NCBI GenBank assembly: GCA_003864495.1
Contig: ML133427.1
Span: forward strand, 289,703-353,702
Source: Nemopilema nomurai
Taxonomy: Eukaryota > Cnidaria > Scyphozoa > Rhizostomeae > Rhizostomatidae
Length of the DNA stretch: 64,000 nt
Direction: 5' to 3'
The notes below the pieces were generated by a model that was not told the DNA's origin, made no database searches, and saw only the letters and a list, made by a program, of their open reading frames with translations. The first letter of the stretch is position 1; each line of letters opens with the position of its first letter. A program made the position numbers and the translations under genes. Below are positions 46,556-60,600 of this stretch, piece after piece.

Positions 46556-49500
46556 ATGGCGGAATTGTCAGAAGCGTTTGAGCTAGTAAAACTCACACTT
46601 TCACGGAACACAACAGTTCAACCTATTGTAAATGAGAGATGCATCATTATTTCATCTAAGGAAAATGGTTTCTCAAAGCTTGATGTAAGCCACGACGTTA
46701 TTCCTTCCCAGATTGTTATGTTTAATTCACCACGCAGGACGTTTTAATATTGACTATTACCGCCGGGCGTTCAAAAAGTATCCCTTGTGTAATCCCGGCT
46801 TCTAGTTTTTGGCTAGTGATGTTAGGAATATTATGAAGGTCCCTGGACTACATTGTGGATGACCCTAGAAAAGTTCGGTTGACTGCAGTTGACATTAAGC
46901 TAGACCAACGAGAAAGACTTGTATAGCTTGGAACGCTAATTCGCACTTGTTACAAGTTTTAAGAGAACTCTGTTATACTGCCTGAACGGTAAAATGGCAT
47001 TCTGTTCAAACAAAGAAAAGTTCATTTGTGAGCAGGCTTCTTTCTAAAACTCCAAAACAGCGAAGTAGTTAAATATTACTCGTAAGCAACTATTCAAAGG
47101 GGATGTTATAAGAACCGTGGGTATAGGATACCCAGAGCTTTTTATTTGTACACAATGTCAGCCAATTTTCTTATTGTCTCATGTTTTTTATTTAACTTTG
47201 CCTTGTTTTAGCTTGACAGGAGAAAGTCCATCCAGAGTTGGGCAATCAACAAAGGACAAAGTCTTTCAGCCCCAGCAGTTTTTGACAATGATTTGCAAGA
47301 ATATTTTGCAGTTATGAATAATAAGGTAATTTGCTTCTTTAATCAAATATTTTGTGATTTAAAATTTGTTCTGACCCCCATCTTTCCAAGAACAATATAT
47401 TTTCAGCAAGTACCAAAAAGTCAATGTTTCTCTTTTCTTTTTATTGGCAAAATCTAAGAACATTTATTGTAAACTTAGCAAGCTTTCTTGCTGGAAGCTG
47501 TCATAAAATATCTATACTAAGCAACTTCAATGTTAATAACAACCCAGATATGCTCATTTTCTTGTCATAAATGAATTTGCCCACATGATTTCAAAGCAGG
47601 GCTGTAGTCAGGTAGTTTTTCTTTGCTGATGCATTTTCTGGTAATTTTCAGGAATTATTTTTATGGGCTCCTGATCAACATAGTCTGTCAGAAGCAAATG
47701 TAGAAATGGTGAAAACAGAGAACCCCATTGTACAATTGCATTTGATATCAAGAGGAAGACTGCATGATGTTTTACTAGTTGAAAGAACAGGAATGACACA
47801 TTTGAAGTCAAAGCTTCGTGAAAGCTCAATCGGTGATTCAAAAATGATTGATTCTGCATCAATCTGTAAAAAGAGGTTTGTTTTTTTAGCTTTTTTATTT
47901 CACATATGATTGAAGAGCATGAAGTTTTCATTTTTTCCTTTTCTAGTGCAAGTTCTTTATATGTACATTTTGAAGAAATTAATGCAATTAGGTAAAATCC
48001 TTATTTTGATCTAACATTTGCTTAGTTTCTGGAAATCAGGAAAGTGTTTTGATTTTCTATCATAGGCCATATTATACTTTGTATCTTAATTTCTAGGTAC
48101 CTCTGGAGTTCAACAGTTGATGATGAATGGTCACATGGCATTTTCCATCTTGTAGTTTCAGAAAAGGTATAGTTTCAAGTATATAATTGAAGAAATAACC
48201 ATTCAATTCAAAACTTCAATTCAATCTTGTCAAATTTAATGTCTTTATAAGTGAAAAATATTTTTCTAAACTATTCCAGATTATAGCCCCATGATCCATG
48301 CTACCAACGATATATATATATCTAGATTATAGTGGGTCTGATGAGTGCACAAGCACAAGACTCCGAGTAACAGAGAACATGTTTCATTTCTAGCCTATCT
48401 TCTATCATATCTATTGCTCTGTGTTTTTTGCACATCAAGCTCTGTTATGTCATCAATCTAGAATATCTTTTTGCACATCAAGCAATCTAGAATATCTATA
48501 ATATATTTACCAATTATGCCTCTCTTAGAGTTCTTTTGAATAAAGTCTTAGTTTGCAATTTGCAACATACTCTGATTAACCCTTTGGTATAGGGCTTATA
48601 GCCAAAATGTTTGTATAGAAACTGATCTTATATGAACTAACGCAGTAAACAGGGAGTTTGTCACTGCTGTCAATCTCGCATTTTGTTCTTTAGTCCCAGA
48701 TATTCAACTTGTCAGTTTTGCTTGTTGGAGAAGAGGAGGAGGGTATGAGGTTTCAAGAGTCACATGAGTATACCTTGGAACCAATGTCAAAGGTTTGAAG
48801 GTTTAGAAAAATTTCAACTGCCAAGCTGTATTTTGGCAACTTCATTTTAGGAATCTGTACTTTACAGAAGAATTATTGAAATGTATGCAAAAATTAGGAA
48901 GTTTATTTAAGATGCAAGCTTGATCCGTGCAGCCATTTGCTGTTAATTGCCATTCATCAAGTTAAGTGCATTGCACAATACACAAAAGGCAGTGTTTGGT
49001 ATATATTTGATAATTTTACTTCAAGAAATGAACCTTTCCTCCTTATGTATTGAAACAGCCTCAACCACATTCCTTTCTCTAGGGTTCTCATATTCTTGCT
49101 TGCACTCTCCAAGGAATAAATCTTATTGTTTTATGTGAGTATTTTATTTTTTCACGAGAATAAGACACTCATATTATAAAGTATATTTTAAATTGGATTT
49201 TACTTTAGTTTTATGTGTTCTTGACTCAATAGATATAATATTATATTAGTGTCCTAATATAAGTGATATAATATAATATAGCCATGGCAAATTGATATAA
49301 TATAAGTTTCCTATCATTTCTGTGTAATTCTGCATGTGTCGATGTAAACCATCAAATCCTCTTGGCTCTTCATACACCAGGGTCTGACAACACACTGTGT
49401 GCTTACTCTATTCCGCTCTACCACAATGAATCGCATCAGATGACACTTCATCGGACTGTGATTCAAAAATTACCTCAAGAGTTCAAGATTTCAGGCAAAG

Positions 49501-52500
49501 GAAACCCAAAGGTATTCATTTTTGTCAAGGCTTCTGGCACTTCACATGGCTATTTGCCGTCTCCTTTTAGTCTGAATGTTTTCTATTTCAAGTCAAACGT
49601 CAGCCATTGATGGAGTAAAAGGAATGACATATATAAATCCAGCATCGAAAATGTGTTTATAGCTCAGATGCTTCTTTGAAACCTCAGCATAAATCTTCAG
49701 AGTTGACTCGTCTCACTCCACTCCCATATACCCTTTTCATTACAAGCAATGGCAAGCAAAACCATCTGATGATATCTAAGTGTTTTATACTTGAGTGTGT
49801 TAGACTTGCCTTCACTTTCCTTTCATTTCAAAGCCTTATGGGTGGTTAAAATCCACCTCAATAGTTTTGTTTAGGTCGGCAGATTATAATGGTATTAGAT
49901 CACGTGCTGGTAAATTGTCTAGATGTTAATGCATATTATTAGCATATCTTTTTTCAATAAGCTTCTCATTTTCACGAACTCTGTTTTTCAACCAGCCGAA
50001 GATTGGAACAGTTGACAGGGGACATATTTTTCTCATATCAAAATATGAAGTCGATGAAAAGAAGCAAGGTAATTGCTGCTTAGTAAGAGTTGGAAGAGGT
50101 GCAAGCTGGCTTTTAAACTTTAAATGAATTTAGAGTTAGATAAGAAAACATTAAAAGAGTTGGAAAAGTTTTGTTTACGTTTCATATGAAGTTATGAATG
50201 AATTTATTATTGGCATTAGTCTATTTTCTCTGATTGTTAGGTGTTATTAGTATATTGAATACCAAATATGGGACGGAGCAAGCAAGAACGACCTTTGCGC
50301 TTCGCTACAGCGCGGAGTCTTCCAAGGAGCAAGAGATCCTGTCGGCCATCTTTCACTGCGGCTTTGTTGTTGTTGCGCTCTCCACTGCAGTCTTGGCCTG
50401 TTCATGTACGATCAACTCATCAAGCCTCGCTGCTGTGATGGGCAAAATGAAGAGGTCAGTTTCGGGGTTCTCACGTCAATCACTTCAATCACTGCTGGGC
50501 GAATATGAGAATATTTATGTCGTGTCATAACAACTATTCAAGTGCAAATGATTTAATTTTGTTTTTTTGGTTAACTGTTTAGTCAAAGGTCGAAGGAATT
50601 ATCTGAGGTGTAGAAACATTAGAGGCTTTCCCCTTTTTTCGAATTTTTTTCCCAACGCTTCGCGAAATTAGCACCTCACTTTAAAGACAATTCTTATCAC
50701 AGTTCCGATAAGCGAGTTAACCTAGTGTAATGGCCACGTGATCCAAAATGACAGTGGAACAAAGAATCAGCAGCGTCTGTTCAACAAGATAGGCTGGACA
50801 CTCTTTGCCAGTCGTTAGAATTCAGCTTTGGCTCATGTCGAACCTCTTGGTCACGTTTTCTAGATCAAAAGAAAAACGTTTTAGAGTTGAATTTTGCAAC
50901 ATTTTATGAAAATATGGAGCATCAACCACTGTCTGGCATTGCTTCCACTTCATTTGGTTTGCAGGCCCACAGATCAAAATATTAAGAGTATTGCATGACT
51001 CATTTGTTGATAATTTCGAAGGATGAGTAGAGTACTCGCTTTCTTTATCGAATCCTTGATATTTGTATATCTTAGATCTGAAACAGTTGTACATACCACG
51101 GAGGAAAAATCGATAGCTGCACCTCGCAAGTTGAAAAAAAGTAAAAAGGTGAGATCAAGAAGTTTCATAATTTCATAAAAGACATGAGGGGAGGTGTGCG
51201 AAATAACGGAAGCGCCATATCTACTACACTCTAAGAGGCCACATGTTAAGACAATCTGTATAGAATTTCATATGTAGCTATGAGGTGTCCCCCCACTTTC
51301 CAATGTTTAACGATTCGCAAGCATTCATGAGTCGGGCCGCTTTAGCTCAGGACTTTATTTGATTGGAAACGCAAGCAAGTAGATTTTATGGCTGTGTATA
51401 GTCTTTACGCTGGTATTCTTAGCTTATACTGAGTTTTATATATTTTATTCACCCGAAATTCCGACTTTCTACTGAAAGTAGTTAAAACTCAATTGGTGCG
51501 AACTGGCTCCTGATAACTGTATTACGATATGAAATAGGCATGCATTAATCGAAAATTATGAATAACGGTTGATTTTAATTATTTTTCAATCAGACCAAGG
51601 GAGATGACGGCCTGCCTGGTGCAGTAGAAGACGAGCAAGTAAAATGTCTGGAAAGGCTTGCAGATCCCTCTAAAGTACGACTCGTTAGGAACAATTTTAA
51701 ATTCCCCTTGTTTCTAGAGAATTTCTCCCTTCCAATAAATAGTAATTTTTAGTTAAAGAAGTATTGTTATTTTTATGTTTTCACGGATTTAAACCAACCC
51801 TGATGTCAATATAAAGTCATAAGACTACTTTTAGCTTTGTTTCATACTTTACTCATATATTCAATTTCATGTATCTAAGTGCCATCACATTTTTGACGTC
51901 GCATTTTTCTTTTAAAAGTTTGTCGCTGTGGAAATATCTTACTTTGGTGTAAAAAATTTTTTGGTTTTCACCATTCCCCATTTCGCCATTTTTTAAAAAG
52001 TGAAGTTCTCAGCCTCTTTTAGCTAAACCCTGCTATTTAAGCTGGTAATTGATTCTAAACTCCAATCTGTATTTTTTACAGACACCCACCGTGGCAGACT
52101 TCAACCGTGAACTCAACGCATTTCTAAAATTGCTCCATCTTAAAGGTTTGTTGCTCCATTTCCAGAGTATCCCTACCTACAAAGATTCACATTTTCCCAT
52201 CCCATTGAATATAGAAACAACCCTGTTCTTGAACAGCCAACCATCTTAATCGGCGTTGCTTTGATGAAAGGGGGGCTAAAAGTTTTTATTTGTTTGAAAG
52301 AAGCCAATTATTCGTATTTGTCTTAACCCTTTCGCCTTTAAAGAAAGCTGGTTAAAGGTTAAAGATTTTTAGAATTTGTCTCTACAAGTATTATTTGAAA
52401 CGACTCTTGGATGCCTGTGTCTTGTGTTAAGTGATACATTTCAAACTACTGCATTCTAATGCTTGCTTATCACACGAAATTTTAAGCTTATATCGTTCAA

Positions 52501-55500
52501 GTCCGAAGTTATTTCTGGGAAGTAACCAAAAATTGAATACGGCTTTGTGAATGGCAACAGTAGCGGGTTGTTATTACAGAGTGATGCTTTTGCATCTTTT
52601 TTACTACAAGGTCACCATACTACACTTCTGAATAATGTTATTGTCTTATTGATAAAGTTAATTTGAATTTTTTTTCTGTCAGTGTCGGGAGATGCCAATT
52701 TGAAAGACAACTCAGGAGAAGGGGAACCCGTAAAGAAGAAGAAAAAGAGAGAACAGGCAGTGAGTATCTAAGTTCACAAGCTTTTGCTGCCATGAAAGAG
52801 CTCGTTGCTTTTATTGAGATAATCTTCTCTTGTCTGCCTCTTGTTTTTTGTGTTTGAAAATCAAGGAAAGAAAGTCCTGTCAGTCTGAATGCATCAATTT
52901 CCAGATTATGGTTGTCCAAAATGTCACAACAAACATTCCTCCTGTATACCACCATGTGCTGAGCCTTTTGAAGAATATCAAGTCTCATCTCTTCAGTAAC
53001 CATAAACTCAAAGTCGTACATATTCAATTTGTCAGTTTACCACGACAATGGTATTTGATTTCAGAACCTCCTTTAGCATCTACAGTAAAGTGCATTTAGT
53101 TTATATTTTTTACAGCTAGGTACATAGTTCTTCGTGGTCCTCTTTTGGGCTTCATATGAATTGCTACGATTATGAGAAATTTTTGGTATCGGGGTTTTTC
53201 AACAATTTTTCAGGCGGTGATATTTTCCATTTAGTGCCCTTCTGCACACACTTTTTCATTCATTTTTCGACTAATTTATTGCTGTTTGCTTGTTCTTTCT
53301 GGTTCATGTTTTTTATACTCACAATGTCCATTTTAGCCAAGAAAATATTTGATACCAGAAGTTTTTGTACAAACGGTAATAAAAAGATGCAGAGAAGATG
53401 ATAACATTTGGTCGTCTAGAGTTCCAGTTCATCTATTGGAGCTACATTGTGTGCCACCGAGGTATCAATTTTGTAGTTTTCGGTGCGAGTCTTTATTCTT
53501 AAGAAAAGTATGAAAAGCAACGAAAATTAGTATTTTTCTGTAATTAGACCCAAATAACCTTTTGTTTAGCTTTAAATCATTTTCTTTTTTCGTTAATTGT
53601 GGAGGTGCCCAAGTCGAAGAACATTCTCTGAAATGTAATTTGAACAAGAAGTATTGTTTGACTGAAATCTATAAGATTAGTTGCAGATGAATCAGAGACA
53701 CAAGATGGAAATTTGAAATCAAGTAAAATTTTTATACTTTTTAACTTGTCCATGCGAATTATCATCTTGTTGTATTTTTCTCCAGTCTGTGTTCAGATCT
53801 GATTGCAGAATCAATTAAAAGACAGTCTTTGGTGAGTTCTATAAGATCTAAATTTTATTCTTTAAAAATCTGTTGTGTTTCTCAATCTGATTAGGGAGGC
53901 TGAAATTTATAAAATAATCTAGCGTATTGATTAAAAATGCGATTGGATCCTCATTTAAAGAGTTTATCGCTAGCTTTTCATTAAATACATATTGCCTGTA
54001 ATGCAATGTTTCTTTTGAAGGATGTACTAAACAAGTGTTTCGATTGCACGGATGGTATAAATGAAAAAGATATTGTCAAAAGCATCCAGTTTTTGCTCAG
54101 GTACGAATCAGTTTCACACCATTCAATTATGATCTTTGTCTTGTTTTTTCACCTAGGGTCTGGTCAGGTCATTCTAGTTGCATGCATCCCCAAATTTGTT
54201 GATAATTGCTCATTTTGTTCTTTTTGTAGAAATGACTAGAAAGGCTCTTGTTATGCCTGATCTATTTATATTTTCTTCTACCTTGCGATTGGTTAATACA
54301 CGACCTTCAGTTTCGTGTTCATTTTCTATCTGTTCATCAAGGCGTTTTGAGTCAGTGAAAAGGCCTTTGATTACCAATCGGAATATGAAAACTTTTGATT
54401 GCTTTGATTAAAATAGATGGATAAATCGTCATTAGTAGCTAAGCTTTTTCGAATTCGACTGATAATAAGACAATGTGCTTTTTAGTATAAATTTCAATAT
54501 TCAACGCTTAACGTTAATAATTTACTTGCTTCACTGTATACTATTCTCGGAACAATCTTTTTTACTTTTAATAACATTCTTCTCATCAGCACGAAAGCCA
54601 CCATCGAGAACTGGAAAAAACCGGAATTTTTGGACGGAGATTTAATAGACAACTTTGTTAGAATTGACGATGACCATTTGCAAACTCTGTATCTTTTCAA
54701 AACCCAATTTGAATTTCGATTTCATTCCTGTATTAGTTAGGGTATGGTAGATTTGCTGAACGTTTTTTAGAATTATTGCAGCCACATCATGAAATAGGTT
54801 ATTTAAAAGAATAATGTAAATTCAACGCATGTAACACATTAGATAAATAAAACAATGTAGAACATATTGGAGTATATTAGAATACATTAGAATACTTAAG
54901 AACAACTTTAGAAATGATAACTAGCTTTTGCATTGGACTTGATTGCTAGTTTTTATGTGTTCGATTTAGTAATTTTCTTTGACGTGGAAGTATCAACATT
55001 TTCAACTGTTGCTACAACGAATATGCACTTCAAGACATGTTAAGAATTCTTTCCATTCAAGAGACGAAGGTAAGCTTGATTTCGTTTCTTTGTAGAAGCT
55101 TTGCAAAGGTAGCTTTGCATAGGTAGCTTTGCTAGGAGGTTGCACCGTTCGTTCGTTTGACGTGTTGACGTCAATGCAGCTTAACGTGGTTGGTATCTCT
55201 TGAACCTCTCAAGACTTTTTTTCAGGAACTGCTGCAAATCCTTTTCGAACTTCTGTCTCGCCATAAGCTGGGCACTCATGTTCCAGTTTCTCATGAAAGG
55301 GTGAGTGAATAATGTTAATGGAGATTGAGTTAGCATATCTCTTGCTAAATAATTAAGATAATGTTCCAAGTATATAATCATCTTTCACCTTGATGAGTTA
55401 TGATGAATCAAGGTTGCTCAGTATTAAATCGTTTGAATCATGCCTATGGCCAGCAATTGAACGACTTTAATCATAACCATCATTGTCAATCAACTATCAC

Positions 55501-56088
55501 CATTACTGACTGAAAAAACCATAATCAGTAATCAGATGGAATCACCCTATCACTCTGAATAAATCATCAGCAGCCTATTACTAACCGCGTTAATCGTGCA
55601 TCATTTGCAGGTTGTTGATTGGCTATCAATGGTAATCAATGCCCAGTTTACCACACTCATGCTGACTGATGACGTGCCATTGCTTTTGAAGCAAATTCAG
55701 CAAACGGTTTCTCGCCAGGTTTGTGTAAATTTGGCATTTAAAAGTCTTATTACGTCACCACGCCATTAAAGGCACGACGGTCTCGTGCCTTTAATGTTCA
55801 ACACGACATAATGACGACAGACATGACGACAGAAAGTTGTTGTCAAACTTGTTCCACACGCTGACTTTTCTTGAACATAAACGAGCAAGTTGTTTTCATT
55901 AATTCATCTCACTTTAATGTCCCTTCCTACTCATTCAATAATTGTATTTTGTTTTTCTTTTGCAGATGAAAAGTTTTCGTGACTTTGAATATCTAGAACA
56001 TCTTCTCGCCTACTCCAAACGTTCGCGTACACTTCCGAACGTAAAAGAGATCGTTGGTGTCTACTCCATTGATAATATTCGAATTTAA
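46556..56088 (+). CDS. NOL11: Nucleolar protein 11 (NOL11), 21 exons
   Basis: Exons 46556-46684, 47212-47325, 47652-47875, 48097-48166, 48694-48792, 49083-49134, 49381-49511, 49996-50068, 50241-50454, 51076-51148, 51594-51674, 52082-52145, 52683-52759, 53337-53461, 53786-53831, 54021-54100, 54590-54688, 54991-55069, 55226-55300, 55611-55718 and 55966-56088 total 2136 nt, 711 residues (human 719). The N-terminal half is a WD-like propeller. Its start aligns with human NOL11, including 'SIQSWAINKGQSLSAPAVF' against the human SW-KQGQ-TCPAV segment. A basic linker (RKLKKSKK, PVKKKKKR) joins it to a helical C-terminal half, and the protein ends GVYSIDNIRI, like the human GLYSIE.. end. NOL11 belongs to the t-UTP part of the small-subunit processome and works in rDNA transcription and early 18S rRNA processing in the nucleolus. 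Confidence 0.9.
55764..55796. repeat. Perfect 14-bp hairpin in NOL11 intron 20
   Basis: CATTAAAGGCACGA is followed by a 5-nt loop (CGGTC) and its exact reverse complement TCGTGCCTTTAATG. The stem is uninterrupted and ends sharply on both sides. It lies 46 bp into the intron between exons 20 and 21. Confidence 0.8.
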
Positions 56089-57617
56089 GTTTTATGTTGA
56101 TACGTGTAGATTGCTCCGTTTGGTGCGATCTTTTAAAAATCATATTTTGGAAGATAAGGTTAATGATTCCAAGACATTCGAGGATAAGCAACTAGAGATC
56201 CACGGCATTTAACATCGTGCTCTTAGAGAAACGTCACTTTAAATTTGTTGAACAAATGGCGAAGCTTACTATAAGATAAAAAATTTGAAGATCTAATGTA
56301 GTTATGTCCATTAAATGCTTTCAAGCTAACTTGTCTTGATTGCTAATTTTTTCCTATTTACAACAAACGGTTAAAACAATTCTCTTTTTTCTTCTAAAGT
56401 CGTTTAGTCATTGCTAATACAATACAAATATCTCAATGAGCCTATTATTGATAGGTAATAAGATCAAAAATTGCAATTTTCTAATTTTATTACTTTTCCA
56501 CGAGTTCATTGCTCCTTCATAATTTTTGTAACGAGACTTCTACTTCTACGAATTTGATCAACTACTTCAATGCTGAAGGCTCTGTTGATGTAACCAAAAA
56601 GAAAACAAACAAACAAACAAAAACACACAAAAAGTTAACAACAAATAATAACAAATAAATAAGCAACAGAGCAGCAGTTCCTTGTCTAAGATATTATCTA
56701 TCCAATGTTGATATTTTACCCCATGAATTTCCTGATGTTTGAACATTCTTCTGCATTAATTCATTAATTAATTCATTCATTAATTCATTAATTCATTCAT
56801 TTCTTTCTGTTTCATATCATTATAACAAGTGTTCTATACTGCAACATGGTATCTTCATAGAAATATTTGTATTTGATCAGTAAATTCGTTTTTATTTCGT
56901 TAGATACTTGAGTTATATTCTACTTTTGTATAATTAAAACCCTCTTCACACACCCTTGTTTTAGATAGAAAATAGTACCACAGAATGATGAAGGTTATTG
57001 CAAGTTCTTAATTTTCCCCTCACCTGCAACAGAAATTTCAAAACAATGATTGCTCGATCCATCATCATTGGATCAGGGGAACCTCTAAAAGGGGACGCGA
57101 ATTCTACGTAGCTTTCAAATTGACATTTCACCACGAAATTGTTCAATGCTCGTAAAACCTTTTTGGTACATTTTTCAAATCTGTCAGAAGCCAGAAACGT
57201 ATTGTTGTCCTTTCATAAGTTTACCCCCACTAAAATGCCCAATGCTAAAAATAAATTGAAGTATTACCCTAACCAAAGTATGATTCGAAATACTCGTATC
57301 AATAGTATTTGAATCGCACGCAGTTCTGCATGGCAGAGACAAACAGAAACAATGATTTGTGTGGATCCAATTGGTGATGATGGCGATTTTGTAAAAATTC
57401 GTGGGTAAAAAGAAAGGATACCTAGGCTTTTTTAAAAAGTTGCACTTCCACATTAGCCAACATAGCAATTTTCAGTTGGCAGTAATCTCGTTCTCATCTC
57501 GTTGTAATGCTGAAAGGGAGGCTACGGCAAGAAAGATGATGTTGACAAACTTATAATTTTCTCAGTATATTGGTTAATAAGCTGCTAGAGTAACATTTGT
57601 GAGTGCAACTTTGCAAA
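56089..57617. other. Intergenic between NOL11 and the BTB gene
   Basis: AT-rich spacer with an (ATTCATTA)n-type simple repeat at 56754-56802 and an A/C-rich stretch at 56597-56660. It holds the NOL11 3' UTR and the promoter of the next gene. No coding region was recognised. Confidence 0.5.
56754..56802 (+). repeat. ATTCATTA-type simple repeat
   Basis: Alternating ATTAATTCATT and ATTCATTC units form a short low-complexity array. Confidence 0.85.
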
Positions 57618-60600
57618 ATGAGGAAAAGGCACTTCCATGGCTCATGGCGTGTGAGTTATTCGTTTAATTATGTGTCAAAGTACATTGAACGATTTGCCTG
57701 GTGTCATCACAGAAATCATATATTGTGATGTGAAATGGTATTGAATTGATAGAGTCTATGAATTTAATGATCTACTTTCCTATTGGTTATATCTTGTCTG
57801 TGGTGCAAAATGCTCGGATAAAGTGTAAGAGGGATTGGTGCAGCCAGGGTAGGCCAAATGACGCTAAGGATTCAACCTCCGACCTGTGAGAGCCCTTGTA
57901 GTGAGCCCTAGTTTGAAGCAAGCCTTCTGAGTGAAGTCCCGCGATAACCAGGCATAAATAAAAAATGAACTTTTATATTATATGAATACTTCTCTCGTGA
58001 ACTTTATACTAAGGGAAAATATTTTCAAGGGGAATAGTTTAAACATATGCCCCTTTATTATATATACACCCACTTCAAATGCTGCAGAGATTATAATTGG
58101 CACCCTTTATCATAGACTCCTGAAAAATGAATTTTAATTGAATTTGAGCTTTGAACTCTATTATTCTGCACAGGTTGTAAAGCACAAGCTTCTTGACCAA
58201 CAAACCATAGATGATGGTGATGACTACAACTGGAATGAGAATGAGTTTAGTCTAGAAGGGTTTGTCTTTTTTGTTATTATTCACTGGGCTTTACAGTTAG
58301 TTTCTCAGAATTTTATAACATTTAAACAGGAAACATTGAAGGATTCTGTGTCAAGAAGTGTCTGGAAATTAGCCATGCTAATGAATCAATTAGTGCGAGG
58401 ATGAGTCAGTGGTGCTGATTATGGACCCAAGGGTGCATGGTTCGAGTCCCTGGCATGCCCAAACTTTCACCCAGAGTGAGGAGAGTCACCAGCTCTCTGT
58501 AATTCCAGGCATGAGGAATAACAAGGTGTGGCCACAACAACAAGAAGCACAAGGAAACTGCTAAATAAGCATAAGGCTTCTCAGTGCCCTAAAAACTATC
58601 TTTGAAAGCTAGGTAGAAATAGAAACTAAATACTAAATCAATAAATATTTCCTTATTATCTTCTTTAAGCGACTGGTTATTATCCCATTGAGTTTTTTGA
58701 TAGTTCATTATCAATGATGACAATCTTTTTGCCCTATTTTTAATTATTTCTGTGTCCCTTTCCACCTTTCACAGATGCATTGTGGAATGACTTCTAACTG
58801 TGGAATGAATTCCCACAGTTGGTATGACTTCTGAATTGTGTTTATAGGCAACACAAATATATCAATTGGATAGTAATATAACATAGCAAGTATATGATTG
58901 CATAATAAATGTTATCAGGAGTTAACAAAAGTTATGAATTTGTCTTAAAAATACTTAATACTCATTTTAAATTTCCTCCTTCCTTTCTTAGATCTCATGT
59001 TGAATTTGACAAATCTGGATTCTGCTCATGGAAGCCTCACCCAAATGCTGAAAAATATCCTTTTATGGATGCTGAAACATTCTCAGTATGTGTATATACA
59101 CTCAAAAAAAATATATGAAGAGAATAGAAAATCCTTATTTTCCCCTTGCATGAAGAGTCCCCTTCAGCACTGAGGCTCCAATCTCTAGTGTTTGCTGTTT
59201 GGCTTCAAAATAAATGCTGAATTGATATTTTCCAACACTATCTTGAATCTTGTTGAATGCAAATTCATGTGTAGGGAAAATTTAAATAACACCTGCTTAT
59301 CCTAGACATTAAATTTCTAGATTCTATTGTGACAAAAAGCAATTGTTTTTAACACCAACATTATCTTTGTGTCACTTTTTGATATAAAAACCTTTGATTT
59401 AATTCCTTTGGAGTCAACCTTTTTGCTTTTTACTTTTGGCACTATATGTTTGAAAGCTTGCAAAATGTTCTTTTCCAAAATTTATGAATTAGCTCAGTAG
59501 CCCTAATTCTTTATGTATTGATGTACTGCTGCCTCTTTGCACAAAGCTGTATGATCAATCATTTAACTGTGATTAGTGATTAGTGCTGTGTGATCAATCA
59601 TTCAACTGTAAGTGTTATAAGAATTATGTAAAATTCATCTGCCTTTTGCAAACTCCCTTTGTATCCCTTAATTTTCTCTTATTTTTCTCCACTGATTTAG
59701 TAAAGATCATTCATATATATCACAATTAATATTTTTTATAGATAAACAGGAAGCGCAATTTATGGAAACTCTGGATGTTCACTAGCCTTGGAATACCAAT
59801 CATATTTGATGTATGGGTATTTTCATGTCATTTTTTTCTCTAGCATCCCCTAACCTCTGTTTTCTATGAGACATCCACTTTTCATTCATATAACAAAAGT
59901 TTTCCTGCATTCCCCGCGATTGTATGTTTCAGCTATCTCTTGCAACTGTGAAGTTTTGTACTACCAAACATTTATTCTCATAATTTTTACATTATAACCA
60001 GGATTTCCGTTTCATATGCATAGGGATTCCTTTATAAAGGAATGCTTTGATGCATTCAGTTATAATCAACTATGGACCTATCTGTAACAATTCTCCTTAT
60101 TTGATATATATATATATATATATTCATTGATTAACATTATGAACATCATCACACAACCAATGATATTGCATTTGATCCATGTGTTTTATTTCTCCCCATG
60201 ACGCTCCCAGTCGCTGCAAGTTGCTTCTGATGGTGTTGAGCGATGAATTTATTTGATGCAATGAATTTATTTGATGGGATGAATTTTTTTTATACTTTTC
60301 AGATATCATTTGATGGTGATGATATAGTTTTCAGACACAAAATTGGTTTTCTCTTGGTTCTGCAAAAGGTATTGGCGTCTAAAATTCAGTTTATAAAACC
60401 TTGCAGATTTATGAAAAAAAAATTTGTTTACATGCAATGATCAATGCGATTTGGGAATGTGCACTCAATCCAGGGAATGTAGAAAACGGACCTGTTTCAA
60501 TAAGATTCTGCCTGAGTCGTTTGCAACTTTTTCCATGTTTCTAAGAACTCTATTATATTCGGCTTGAAGCACCTATCTAATTGTTTGTTATTTCAGATTT

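Noticed and set aside
57840..57960. Possible tRNA-derived element on the minus strand (AGGTTGAATCC)
   Set aside because: Only the B-box-like half is convincing; too weak to list.
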